64,000 nt of DNA, from NCBI RefSeq assembly GCF_013003965.1, contig NZ_CP053069.1:713419-777418 (forward strand). The letters are read 5' to 3'. The stretch comes from Usitatibacter rugosus. Lineage in GTDB: Bacteria; Pseudomonadota; Gammaproteobacteria; Burkholderiales; Usitatibacteraceae. The translations under genes and the position numbers were made by a program. Under the pieces are notes generated by a model, which had not been told where the DNA came from, did not search any database, and worked only from the letters and a program-made list of their open reading frames with translations. Position 1 is the stretch's first letter. Every line of letters starts with the position of its first letter. Shown here one piece after another: positions 26,401 to 34,787 of the stretch.

Positions 26401-28866
26401 ATGATTCCCATCCTCGCCACCCTCGCCGGCGTCATCGCCGTCGCGTGGATCCTCGCGTACCACCGCGCCAACGGCATCGCCTGGACGCTCGGCCTCGCCG
26501 CGTTCGCCGCGTACCTCACGTGGTTCACGTCGGTGCCGCTCGGCACGCTCGGCATCGTATGGGCCGCCGTCGCGATCTTCGCGCTGCTCTCGACGGTGAA
26601 GCCGATCCGCCGCGCGATCGTCACGCGCCCGATCTTCGGCATCTACAAGAAGGTCCTTCCGCAGATCTCCCAGACGGAGCAGGAAGCGCTCGACGCCGGC
26701 AGCATCTGGTGGGACGCGGACCTGTTCACCGGGAAACCGGATTGGGCGAAGCTCCTCGCCTACCCGGTGCCCAGGCTTTCCGCGGAAGAGCAGGCGTTCA
26801 TCGACGGGCCCGTCGAGGAGCTCTGCGGCATGCTCGACGAGTACCGCGTGCACGAGAACATGGACCTCTCGCCCGAGGAGTGGAAGTTCATCCGCGACAA
26901 GGGCTTCCTCGGGATCATCATCCCGAAGAGCTACGGTGGGCTGGGCTTCTCCGCGTTCGCGCACTCCGAGATCGTCACCAAGATCTCCACGCGCAGCGGT
27001 GCCGCCGCCGTCACCGTGATGGTCCCCAACTCGCTCGGCCCCGCCGAGCTGCTGATCCACTACGGGACCGAGGCGCAGAAGAACCACTACCTGCCGCGCC
27101 TCGCGAAGGGCCAGGAGATTCCCTGCTTCGCGCTCACCAACCCGGAAGCCGGCTCGGACGCGGGCGCCATTCCCGACAAGGGCATCGTCTGCAAGGGCAT
27201 GCACGAGGGCAAGGAAGTCATCGGCATCCGCATGACGTGGGACAAGCGCTACATCACGCTCGCCCCCGTCGCGACGATCCTCGGCCTCGCCTTCAAGCTC
27301 TTCGACCCGGAAAAGCTCCTCGGCGGCGAGGAGGAGCTCGGGATCACGCTGGCACTCGTGCCGACGTCGCACAAGGGCGTGGAGATCGGACGGCGCCACC
27401 TGCCGCTCGGCAGCGCGTTCATGAACGGCCCGACGCACGGCAAGGACGTCTTCATTCCGATGGACTGGATCATCGGTGGGCAGCCGATGGTGGGCAAGGG
27501 CTGGCGCATGCTGGTCGAGTGCCTCGCCGCGGGCCGCTCGATCTCGCTGCCGTCGCTCTCGATGGCCGCCGGCAAGCTGGGCTCGCGCGCCTCCGGCGCC
27601 TATGCCCGCGTGCGCTCGCAGTTCAAGACGCCCATCGGCAAGTTCGAGGGCATCGAGGAGCCGCTCGCCCGCATCGGCGGCTACACGTACATGATGGACG
27701 GCACGCGCAGGATGACGATGGCGGCGCTGGATCTCGGCGAGAAGCCCAGCGTGATCTCGGCGATCTGCAAGTACCACATGACCGAGCGCATGCGCACGAT
27801 CCTGAACGACGCCATGGACATCCACGGCGGCAAGGGGATCATGCTCGGCAAGAACAACTACCTGGGCCGCGCCTACCAGACGATCCCCATCGCCATCACG
27901 GTGGAAGGCGCCAACATCCTCACGCGCTCGCTGATCATCTTCGGCCAGGGCGCCATCCGCTGCCATCCCTTCGTGCTGAAGGAGATCCGCGCGGCGAGCG
28001 AGAACAACCTCGTCACGTTCGATGCGGCACTCTTCGGCCATTTCTCGTTCACGCTCTCCAATGCGGCGCGCTCCCTGTGGCTCGGCATCACCGGCGCCAA
28101 GGGCGTGTCGGTCCCGGGCTCTCCGGAGACGAAGCGCTACCTGCAGATGATGACGCGCTTCTCCTCGGCCTTTGCGCTGCTCGCGGATACGTCGATGTTC
28201 GTGCTGGGCGGGAACCTGAAGCGCAAGGAAAAGATCTCCGGGCGCCTGGGCGACATCCTCTCGATGCTCTACATGGCCTCGGCCACCATCAAGCGCTTCC
28301 ACGACGAGGGCCGCCAGAAGGACGACATCGCGCTGCTCACCTGGAGCGTGAACGACGCATTCTTCAAGATGCAGGTGGCGATGGACGGCGTGCTCGCGAA
28401 CTTCCCCAACCGCTTCATCGCGGGGGTGCTTCGCTTCCTCGTGTTCCCGAAGGGCCTCACGCTCACGGCGCCGTACGACAAGTGGGGCTCGCGCGTGGCG
28501 CAGATCCTCATCACGCCGGGCGCGGCACGCGACCGCCTTACCGCGGGCGCCTACATCCCGCGCGACGAGAACGACGTCGTGGGCCGCCTCGAGTTCGCGA
28601 TGGAAGCGGTGATCAAGGCCGATCCGATCGAGCACAAGATCCGGGCCGCGCAGAAGGAAGGCAAGCTCCCGCAGCGCAGCGTGGCCGAGCGCCGCCTGGC
28701 CGCGCTGAACCAGGGGCTCGTCACGAAGGAGGAGTACGAGCACCTCCTGTACACCGATCGCCTGCGCCACGACGTCGTCAAGGTGGATGACCATCCCTTC
28801 GACCTCGCGCGCCACTCCCCGGAGGAAACGCAATGGCAGCCCCCGAAAACCGCCGCGTCCATGTAG
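26401..28866 (+). CDS. fadE: acyl-CoA dehydrogenase FadE
   Basis: 821 residues, close to E. coli FadE (814). Two N-terminal membrane helices (about 3-63) are followed by the acyl-CoA dehydrogenase domains, with CFALTNPEAGSDAG for flavin binding, GKGWRMLVECLAAGRSISLP and the catalytic Glu502 in ITVEGANILTRS. A FadE-specific C-terminal domain follows. It does the first, FAD-dependent step of beta-oxidation at the inner membrane. It is directly downstream of the psrA-like gene and overlaps fadI by 34 nt. Confidence 0.96.
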   Translation: MIPILATLAGVIAVAWILAYHRANGIAWTLGLAAFAAYLTWFTSVPLGTLGIVWAAVAIFALLSTVKPIRRAIVTRPIFGIYKKVLPQISQTEQEALDAGSIWWDADLFTGKPDWAKLLAYPVPRLSAEEQAFIDGPVEELCGMLDEYRVHENMDLSPEEWKFIRDKGFLGIIIPKSYGGLGFSAFAHSEIVTKISTRSGAAAVTVMVPNSLGPAELLIHYGTEAQKNHYLPRLAKGQEIPCFALTNPEAGSDAGAIPDKGIVCKGMHEGKEVIGIRMTWDKRYITLAPVATILGLAFKLFDPEKLLGGEEELGITLALVPTSHKGVEIGRRHLPLGSAFMNGPTHGKDVFIPMDWIIGGQPMVGKGWRMLVECLAAGRSISLPSLSMAAGKLGSRASGAYARVRSQFKTPIGKFEGIEEPLARIGGYTYMMDGTRRMTMAALDLGEKPSVISAICKYHMTERMRTILNDAMDIHGGKGIMLGKNNYLGRAYQTIPIAITVEGANILTRSLIIFGQGAIRCHPFVLKEIRAASENNLVTFDAALFGHFSFTLSNAARSLWLGITGAKGVSVPGSPETKRYLQMMTRFSSAFALLADTSMFVLGGNLKRKEKISGRLGDILSMLYMASATIKRFHDEGRQKDDIALLTWSVNDAFFKMQVAMDGVLANFPNRFIAGVLRFLVFPKGLTLTAPYDKWGSRVAQILITPGAARDRLTAGAYIPRDENDVVGRLEFAMEAVIKADPIEHKIRAAQKEGKLPQRSVAERRLAALNQGLVTKEEYEHLLYTDRLRHDVVKVDDHPFDLARHSPEETQWQPPKTAASM

Positions 28867-30119
28867 TCGACGGCGCGCGCACGCCGTTCCTGCGCGCGAA
28901 GACGGGCCTCGGCCCCTTCACGGGTTCCGACCTCGCCGTCGCCGCGGCACGCCCGCTGGTCGCGCGCCAGCCGTTCGAGGCCACCGCGTTCGACGAGGTG
29001 ATCGTCGGCGCTGCCATGCCCTCGGCCGACGAGGCGAACATCGGCCGCGTGGTCAGCCTTCGCGTCGGCTGCGGCGAGAAGGTCCCGGCGTGGACCGTGA
29101 TGCGCAACTGCGCCTCCGGCCTGCAGGCGATCGACACCGCGTACCTGAACATCCTCGCCGGCCGCTCGAGCCTCGTGCTCGCCGGTGGCACCGACGCGAT
29201 GAGCCACGCGCCGCTGCTCTACGGGCCGGTCATGGTGAACTGGCTCGCGCAGTGGTACGCGGCCAAGTCCTTCGGCCAGAAGGCCGCGCTCGCGACGAGG
29301 TTCCGCCTCTCGCAGCTGGCCCCCGTGATCGCCATCCTGCGAGGCCTCACCGACCCGGTGGTGAAGCTCTCGATGGGCTCCACCGCCGAGATCGTCGCCA
29401 AGCGCTTCGGCATCACGCGCCCGATGATGGATGCGTACGCGGTCGAATCGCACCGCCGCCTCGCCTTCGCCCAGGACAATGGGTACCTGAAGGAGATCGA
29501 GCCTCTCTACGACGGCGACGGTACCGTGTACGCGGCCGATGACGGCCTGCGCCGCGACTCCAGCGTCGAGAAGCTCGCGAAGCTGAAACCCGTGTTCGAC
29601 AAGACCTACGGCAACGTGACGGCGGGCAACAGCTCGCAGATCACCGACGGCGCGGCCATGCTCGTGATTGCTTCCGAGGACGTGGTGCGCGAATACAACC
29701 TGAAGCCGCTGGGCACGATCGTCGATTCCCATTGGGGCGCGCTCGATCCCGCCGAGATGGGCCTCGGCCCGGTGCATGCGATCACGCCGCTGCTGCAGAG
29801 GAATCACCTGAAGCTCGAGGACATGGACGCTATCGAGATCAACGAGGCCTTCGCCGCCCAGGTGCTGGGCTGCGTGGAAGCCTTCGCCGATCCCGCGTAC
29901 ATGAAGGAGCACTTCGGCGGCAGCGTGGGGCAGGTGGACCGTGCCAAGCTGAACGTCGACGGTGGCGCCATCGCGCTGGGCCATCCGATCGGTGCCTCGG
30001 GCGCCCGTGTCGTGTTGCATGCGCTGAAGGTGCTGGAGAGGACTGGAGGGAAGAGGGCGGTTGCTTCTCTCTGCATTGGCGGCGGGCAGGGTGGGGCGAT
30101 GCTGCTGGAGAGAGCGTAG
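28833..30119 (+). CDS. fadI: acetyl-CoA acyltransferase FadI
   Basis: 428 residues, the long thiolase form of FadI (about 436 in E. coli). The acyl-accepting Cys93 is in RNCASGLQA; the second active-site His is in ALGHPIGASG and the second Cys in SLCIGGGQGG. It cleaves 3-ketoacyl-CoA to acetyl-CoA and a shortened acyl-CoA, and works with the FadJ-like enzyme two genes on. ATG 28833 lies inside the fadE 3' end with GGAGGA in front. A long purine-rich palindrome follows its stop. Confidence 0.95.
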   Translation: MAAPENRRVHVVDGARTPFLRAKTGLGPFTGSDLAVAAARPLVARQPFEATAFDEVIVGAAMPSADEANIGRVVSLRVGCGEKVPAWTVMRNCASGLQAIDTAYLNILAGRSSLVLAGGTDAMSHAPLLYGPVMVNWLAQWYAAKSFGQKAALATRFRLSQLAPVIAILRGLTDPVVKLSMGSTAEIVAKRFGITRPMMDAYAVESHRRLAFAQDNGYLKEIEPLYDGDGTVYAADDGLRRDSSVEKLAKLKPVFDKTYGNVTAGNSSQITDGAAMLVIASEDVVREYNLKPLGTIVDSHWGALDPAEMGLGPVHAITPLLQRNHLKLEDMDAIEINEAFAAQVLGCVEAFADPAYMKEHFGGSVGQVDRAKLNVDGGAIALGHPIGASGARVVLHALKVLERTGGKRAVASLCIGGGQGGAMLLERA

Positions 30120-30140
30120 GTAGATAGGCCGAATTGAAAA

Positions 30141-30284
30141 GGGAAGGAAGGGAAGGAAAAGCGGAGGAGGGGAAGGAAAGCAAAGGCAGGAGTCAGGTCG
30201 TCACGAATCCCGGCGCCAATCGAGTTCACAACATCCATTCCCTGCTTTCCTTCCCCTCCTCCGCTTTTCCTTCCCTTCCTTCCC
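30141..30284. repeat. 144-bp intergenic inverted repeat, purine-rich arms (family B)
   Basis: Arms 30141-30182 and 30243-30284 are exact 42-nt reverse complements. The plus-strand left arm is almost pure purine (runs of GGGAAGGAAGGG and GGAGGAGGGGAAGG), and the right arm is pyrimidine. The 60-nt spacer is of ordinary composition. Only this copy is in the window. It fills most of the 190-nt gap between fadI and the DUF4442 gene. No transposase or poly-T terminator signature is present. Confidence 0.85.
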
Positions 30285-30309
30285 CTAAAAAACAACGGTT
30301 CCATTTTCG

Positions 30310-30783
30310 ATGTCCCAGGGATTCCTCTCGAAGCTCACCTTCGGCCCGCGCCGCATGCGCTGGCTCTTCAACCTCTGGCCGCCATTCCGCGGAATGGGAG
30401 TCAAGGTCCGCGAGATTTCCCCCGATTTCCGCCACGCGATCGTGGAGCTGCGCATGCGGCTCCTCAATCGCAACTACGTCGGCTCGCACTTCGGCGGCTC
30501 GATCTACGCCATGACCGATCCGTTCTACATGGTCATGATGATGAACAACCTCGGGCGCGACTACGTGGTCTGGGACAAGATGGGCACGGTGAAGTACCTG
30601 AAGCCCGGCCACGGCACGCTCACCGCGGAGTTCGTCGTCACGCAAGCGATGGTGGACGAGGCGATCGCGAGCACGGCCGAAGGGGCCAAGTTCGAGCCCA
30701 CGTACGCGGTGGAACTGAAGGATCGCGAAGGGGCGGTCGTCGCCACCGTCGAGAAGACGCTCTACATCCGGAAGAAAAAATAA
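30310..30783 (+). CDS. DUF4442 hotdog-fold thioesterase, copy 1
   Basis: 157 residues, a single hotdog domain of the DUF4442/YiiD-like type: RLLNRNYVGSHFGGSIYAMTD is the substrate-tunnel helix with conserved Asn and His, and VKYLKPGHGTLTAEF the central strand. It likely hydrolyses acyl-CoA or binds acyl chains. Its stop TAA shares one base with the fadJ ATG, so translation is coupled. A second, diverged DUF4442 protein follows fadJ. Confidence 0.82.
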   Translation: MSQGFLSKLTFGPRRMRWLFNLWPPFRGMGVKVREISPDFRHAIVELRMRLLNRNYVGSHFGGSIYAMTDPFYMVMMMNNLGRDYVVWDKMGTVKYLKPGHGTLTAEFVVTQAMVDEAIASTAEGAKFEPTYAVELKDREGAVVATVEKTLYIRKKK

Positions 30784-32801
30784 TGCAGCTCACGCACTGG
30801 AAGCTCGACGTCGACGCGGACAACCTGGCCTGGCTCTGGTTCGATCGCGCCGACAGCGCCACCAACACGTTTTCCACCGAGGCGCTGCTGGAGCTGCGCA
30901 AGATGTGCGAGCACCTGCGCTCGATGGCGCCCAAGGGCCTCGCCATCCTCTCGGCCAAGGAGAACGGCTTCGCCGCCGGGGCGGACATCGACGAGTTCAC
31001 GCGCCTGAAGGACGCGGAGGAGGCCCAGCGCTTCCTCGTGCTCGGCAACGAGGTGTTCGACCAGGTCGAGGCCCTGCCCTTCCCGACGCTCGCGATGATC
31101 CATGGCTTCTGCATGGGCGGCGGCACGGAGCTGGCGCTCGCCTGCAAGTACCGCATCGCCGACGACGGTCCCAAGACCAAGATGGCCCTGCCGGAAGTGA
31201 TGATCGGCATCGTGCCGGGCTGGGGCGGCGCCAAGCGCATGCCCAGGCTGATCGGTGCCGCCGCGGCGCTGGACCTCATGCTCACGGGCCGCGGCGTCGA
31301 CGGCCGCAAGGCGAAGAAGCTGGGCCTCGTGGATGCCGTGACGCCCAAGCGCCATTTCCCGAACGCCGTGCGCCAGTTCCTCCTGGCCCCACCCTCGGTG
31401 CACAAGCCGGCGTTCATGGCCGCGGTGACCGACTGGCCCGGCGTGCGCAATCTCGTCGCGAAGATGTCGCTCAAAGAGGTCGCGAAGAAAGCGCGCCGCG
31501 ATCATTACCCCGCGCCCTATGCGATCGTCGAGCTGTGGCGCGATTTCGGCGGGGACGTGCGCAACGTCCCGCGCGAGCATCCCGCGTCGATGCAGAGCCT
31601 CTTCAAGCACCCGACGACCGCCAACCTCATCCGTCTCTTCAAGCTGCAGGATCGCCTGAAGGCGCTCGGCAAATCGGACCTGCCTCCGATTCGCCACCTG
31701 CATGTGATCGGCGCCGGCGCGATGGGCGGCGACATCGCGGCGTGGGCTTCGCTTCGCGGAGTCACCGTCACGCTGCAGGACCTGGCGCCCGAGCGCATTG
31801 CGCCCGCGATCAAGAGAGCCCACGAGCTCTACACCAAGCGCCTGAAGCTGCCGCACCTGATCCAGGCCGCGATGGACCGGTTGATCCCCGACGTCGCGGG
31901 CTCCGGCGTCGCGAAGGCCGACCTCATCATCGAGGCGATCGTCGAGAACGCCGAGGTGAAGAAGAAGCTCTTCGCGCAGGTGGAGCCGAAGATGAAGGCC
32001 GGCGCGATCCTGGCTTCCAACACCTCGAGCATCCCGCTGCAGGAGCTCTTCGACGCGTTGAAGCGTCCCGAGCGTCTCGTGGGCCTGCACTTCTTCAATC
32101 CCGTCGCGCAGATGATGCTGGTGGAGATCGTCGAGAGCCCGCGCACGCCGCAGCACGTGATGCTGGCCGGCCAGGCGTTCGCGAAGCAGATCGACAAGCT
32201 GCCTCTGCCCTGCAAGTCGGCTCCCGGCTTCCTCGTGAATCGCGTGCTCACGCCCTATCTCAACGAGGCGATGCTGATGGTGGACGAAGGCATTCCGCCC
32301 GAGACCATCGATGCCGCCGCGAAGGATTTCGGCATGCCGATGGGGCCGATCGAGCTCGCCGACATGGTCGGCCTCGACGTGGGCTGGGCCGTCGGCCAGG
32401 AGCTCGCGAAGCCGGGCGCCATCGTGCCGAAGAAGCTGAAGGCGCTCGTGGACGGCAAGCGCTTCGGCAAGAAATCGGGCGAGGGCTTCTACAAGTGGGT
32501 GAACGGCAAGCCGGTGAAATCCTCGCCGGGCCCGGGCAGCGTGGACCTGAAGGCGCTCGCCGACCGCATGGTGCTGCCGATGCTGAACGAGGCGGTCGCG
32601 TGCGTGCGCGAGAAGATCGTGGCGGACGCGGATCTCTGCGATGCCGGCATCGTCTTCGGTACCGGCTTCGCGCCGCATCGCGGCGGGCCGATCCAGTACA
32701 TCCGGCAGCGCGGGAAGCCGGAGCTGCTGGCGATCCTCGAAGAACTCCGCAAACACCACGGTGAACGCTTCACCGCTGACGCGGGCTGGCAGCTCATTTA
32801 G
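30783..32801 (+). CDS. fadJ: FadJ-like enoyl-CoA hydratase / 3-hydroxyacyl-CoA dehydrogenase
   Basis: 672 residues: an N-terminal crotonase domain (about 1-200) with both acid residues (GGGTELALAC and LPEVMIGIVPGWGG), then an NAD-binding domain with GAGAMGGD, the catalytic HFFNPV histidine and two C-terminal HCDH domains. It performs hydration and NAD-dependent dehydrogenation in beta-oxidation. The order crotonase-then-dehydrogenase is that of FadJ/FadB, opposite to the second multifunctional enzyme at 41827. Neighbour of fadE-fadI. A 125-bp palindrome starts 9 nt after its stop. Confidence 0.94.
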   Translation: MQLTHWKLDVDADNLAWLWFDRADSATNTFSTEALLELRKMCEHLRSMAPKGLAILSAKENGFAAGADIDEFTRLKDAEEAQRFLVLGNEVFDQVEALPFPTLAMIHGFCMGGGTELALACKYRIADDGPKTKMALPEVMIGIVPGWGGAKRMPRLIGAAAALDLMLTGRGVDGRKAKKLGLVDAVTPKRHFPNAVRQFLLAPPSVHKPAFMAAVTDWPGVRNLVAKMSLKEVAKKARRDHYPAPYAIVELWRDFGGDVRNVPREHPASMQSLFKHPTTANLIRLFKLQDRLKALGKSDLPPIRHLHVIGAGAMGGDIAAWASLRGVTVTLQDLAPERIAPAIKRAHELYTKRLKLPHLIQAAMDRLIPDVAGSGVAKADLIIEAIVENAEVKKKLFAQVEPKMKAGAILASNTSSIPLQELFDALKRPERLVGLHFFNPVAQMMLVEIVESPRTPQHVMLAGQAFAKQIDKLPLPCKSAPGFLVNRVLTPYLNEAMLMVDEGIPPETIDAAAKDFGMPMGPIELADMVGLDVGWAVGQELAKPGAIVPKKLKALVDGKRFGKKSGEGFYKWVNGKPVKSSPGPGSVDLKALADRMVLPMLNEAVACVREKIVADADLCDAGIVFGTGFAPHRGGPIQYIRQRGKPELLAILEELRKHHGERFTADAGWQLI

Positions 32802-32810
32802 AGAACTAGT

Positions 32811-32935
32811 GCGAAAGGCTCCCTCCGCAGATAAACACAGATAAACGCGGATAAACCTTGCAGGGCCAAACCCCAAAATTGCGGTTCGCGTCCATCTGCG
32901 TTTATCTGTGTTTATCTGCGGAGGGAGCCTTTCGC
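32811..32935. repeat. 125-bp intergenic palindrome (family A, copy 2)
   Basis: Arms 32811-32852 and 32894-32935 pair at 41 of 42 positions. The inner arm half (TCCGCAGATAAACACRGATAAACGC) is shared with 19845-19956; the outer ends and loops differ but are related (AACCCC...ATTGC core). The right arm carries GGAGGGAG, which sits just upstream of possible starts of the next gene (TTG 32937, GTG 32955). Confidence 0.85.
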
Positions 32936-32954
32936 CTTGGCACGGGAGCAACAG

Positions 32955-33419
32955 GTGAATAGAGCGCTAGCGGCGTGGCAGCGGATGGAGGGCAAGCCCT
33001 TCGGCAAGGCACTCTTCTCGAGAGTGATCTGCTGGAAGGCGCCGTACTTCGGCTCGATCTCGCCGCGCATCGAGGAATTCCGTCCGGGCTTCGCGCGCGT
33101 CTCGATGAAGAAGCGCCGTGCGGTGCAGAACCATATCGGCACGGTGCACGCGATCGCGATGTGCAACCTGGCCGAGATGGCCGCGGGCACGCTGACGGAG
33201 ATCTCGATCCCGGCGTCGATGCGCTGGCTGCCGAAGGGCATGCAGGTCGAGTACCTGAAGAAGGCCGAGACCGACGTCGAAGCGCACGCGACCGTGGGCG
33301 CGGTGACGGAAGGCGCGTCGCAGGACGTGCCGGTCACGGTGGAGGTGAAGAACCGCGCCGGCGAGACGGTCGTCCGCGCCGTGATCACGATGTGGGTCAC
33401 GCCCCGCAAGAAATCCTGA
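32955..33419 (+). CDS. DUF4442 hotdog-fold thioesterase, copy 2
   Basis: 154 residues, hotdog fold: KAPYFGSISPRIEEFRPGFA, RAVQNHIGTVHAIAMCNLAE (tunnel helix with Asn-His) and MRWLPKGMQVEYLKKAE. It is probably an acyl-CoA thioesterase or acyl-binding protein. The start is uncertain: GTG 32955 has GGGAG about 7 nt upstream and is preferred, while TTG 32937 would begin 2 nt after the palindrome and use a GGAGGGAG supplied by it. One nt separates it from the next gene. Confidence 0.8.
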   Translation: MNRALAAWQRMEGKPFGKALFSRVICWKAPYFGSISPRIEEFRPGFARVSMKKRRAVQNHIGTVHAIAMCNLAEMAAGTLTEISIPASMRWLPKGMQVEYLKKAETDVEAHATVGAVTEGASQDVPVTVEVKNRAGETVVRAVITMWVTPRKKS

Positions 33420-33420
33420 G

Positions 33421-34275
33421 ATGGAAGAGCAGCGCGGCACCGCCGCCGCGGCGGACGGCCACGAGCTCGCGGTCACTCGCTTCGCGGCACAGGAGCCCGC
33501 GTTCGCCAGCGTGCTCATCGCGGGCGCGATGGGCGTGCGCCAGGACTTCTACGCCCCGCTCGCCCGATTCCTCGCCGCGAATGGCATGCACGTCCTCACC
33601 TTCGACTACCGCGGCATGGGATGGTCGAGGCGGCGGCCGATGCGCGGCTTCGAAGCCGACATCTCGCTCTGGGTCGAACGCGACGTCGCGGCGATGCTCG
33701 CCGAGGCCCGCCAAGCCGCGCCCGCGTTGCCACTGTGCGTGCTGGGCCACAGCCTGGGCGGCCAGATCCTCGGCGTCACGCCGGGTGCCGAGGGCGTGCG
33801 CGCGGCGGTGACCGTCTGCGCGGGCAGCGGTTACTATCGCTACAACGATCGCATCCCGCTCCAGGTCCGGTTGCTCTGGTTCGTGTTCATGCCGCTCCTC
33901 ATTCCGATCTTCGGCTACTTTCCGGGCAAGGCCCTGCGCGTGGTCGGCGACCTCCCGCGCGGCGTCGCGACGCAGTGGCGCAAGTGGTGCCTGCACCCGG
34001 ACTACATCGCGAGCGAATCGGCCGCGTATCGCGAGGCGTTCCTGCGCGTGAAGGCGCCGTTACTCGGGTACTCGTTCGAGGACGACGAGCTGATCACGAA
34101 GCCCGCCATCGACAACCTGCACGGCCTCTACGCCAACGCGGCGCTCGAGCGCCGCCACCTGCGTCCGTCCGACGTGGCGCGTCTCGCCGTCGGGCACTTC
34201 GGCTACTTTTCCGAGCGCAGCCGCGACACGCTGTGGCAGGACACGCTCGCCTGGCTCCGGACGAAAGTGCGATGA
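33421..34275 (+). CDS. alpha/beta hydrolase
   Basis: 284 residues: oxyanion region AGAMGVRQDFY, FDYRGMGWS and the nucleophile elbow GHSLGGQ, with a putative His near VGHFGYFS. A hydrophobic stretch (about 150-170, LLWFVFMPLLIPIFGYF) lies in the cap. It is probably an esterase or lipase-like enzyme; the substrate is unknown. It lies in a tightly packed run in a fatty-acid region and overlaps the next gene by 4 nt. Confidence 0.82.
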   Translation: MEEQRGTAAAADGHELAVTRFAAQEPAFASVLIAGAMGVRQDFYAPLARFLAANGMHVLTFDYRGMGWSRRRPMRGFEADISLWVERDVAAMLAEARQAAPALPLCVLGHSLGGQILGVTPGAEGVRAAVTVCAGSGYYRYNDRIPLQVRLLWFVFMPLLIPIFGYFPGKALRVVGDLPRGVATQWRKWCLHPDYIASESAAYREAFLRVKAPLLGYSFEDDELITKPAIDNLHGLYANAALERRHLRPSDVARLAVGHFGYFSERSRDTLWQDTLAWLRTKVR

Positions 34276-34787
34276 AGCTGCGCGAGGCCACCGCGGCCGA
34301 CATCGAGGCCATCGCCGCGATCTACGGCCACCATGTGCGCACCGGGCTTGCGTCCTTCGAGATCGACGCGCCGGATGCGGCCGAGATGCAGCGCCGCTTC
34401 GAGGCGCTCCGCGCGAAGGGCTTCCCGTATCTCGTGGCGGAAGCCGACGGCGCCATCGCCGGCTACGCCTATGCCAGCCTCTACCGCGAGCGTTTCGCCT
34501 ATCGATTCACGTGCGAGGACTCGGTCTATGTCGACGCGCGTTTCGCCGGCCGGGGCATCGGGCGCGCGCTTCTCGAAGCGCTCGTGGAGGCGTGCGCACA
34601 GCGCGGGTACCGCCAGATGATCGCGGTGATCGGCGACAGCGCGAACGCCGCCTCCATCGCCGTGCATCGCGCCTGCGGCTTCGAGCTCACCGGGACGTTC
34701 CGCTCGATCGGATTCAAGCACGGCCGCTGGGTGGACACCGTGCTCATGCAGCGTACGATGGGCGAAGGCGATCGCACGCCGCCATGA
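34272..34787 (+). CDS. GNAT N-acetyltransferase (phosphinothricin acetyltransferase-like)
   Basis: 171 residues with a complete GNAT fold: REATAADIEAIAAIYGHHV, the acetyl-CoA loop VDARFAGRGIGRALLEALV (split R/Q-x-x-G-x-G/A) and the tail GFKHGRWVDTVLMQR, typical of the Pat/YncA group that acetylates methionine sulfone, phosphinothricin-like or related amines. The ATG overlaps the hydrolase stop by 4 nt, and the next gene's ATG overlaps its own stop by 4 nt. Confidence 0.87.
   Translation: MKLREATAADIEAIAAIYGHHVRTGLASFEIDAPDAAEMQRRFEALRAKGFPYLVAEADGAIAGYAYASLYRERFAYRFTCEDSVYVDARFAGRGIGRALLEALVEACAQRGYRQMIAVIGDSANAASIAVHRACGFELTGTFRSIGFKHGRWVDTVLMQRTMGEGDRTPP

Noticed and set aside
25581-28790. 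A 1069-codon plus-strand open frame overlapping psrA and fadE
   Set aside because: It is the +1/+2 shadow of psrA/fadE in high-GC DNA: Arg/Pro/His-rich, no domain, crosses two real genes with clear motifs.
29804-30304. Minus-strand 166-codon frame across the purine-rich palindrome
   Set aside because: It is made of the antisense of fadI plus the palindrome; no Shine-Dalgarno and no family similarity.
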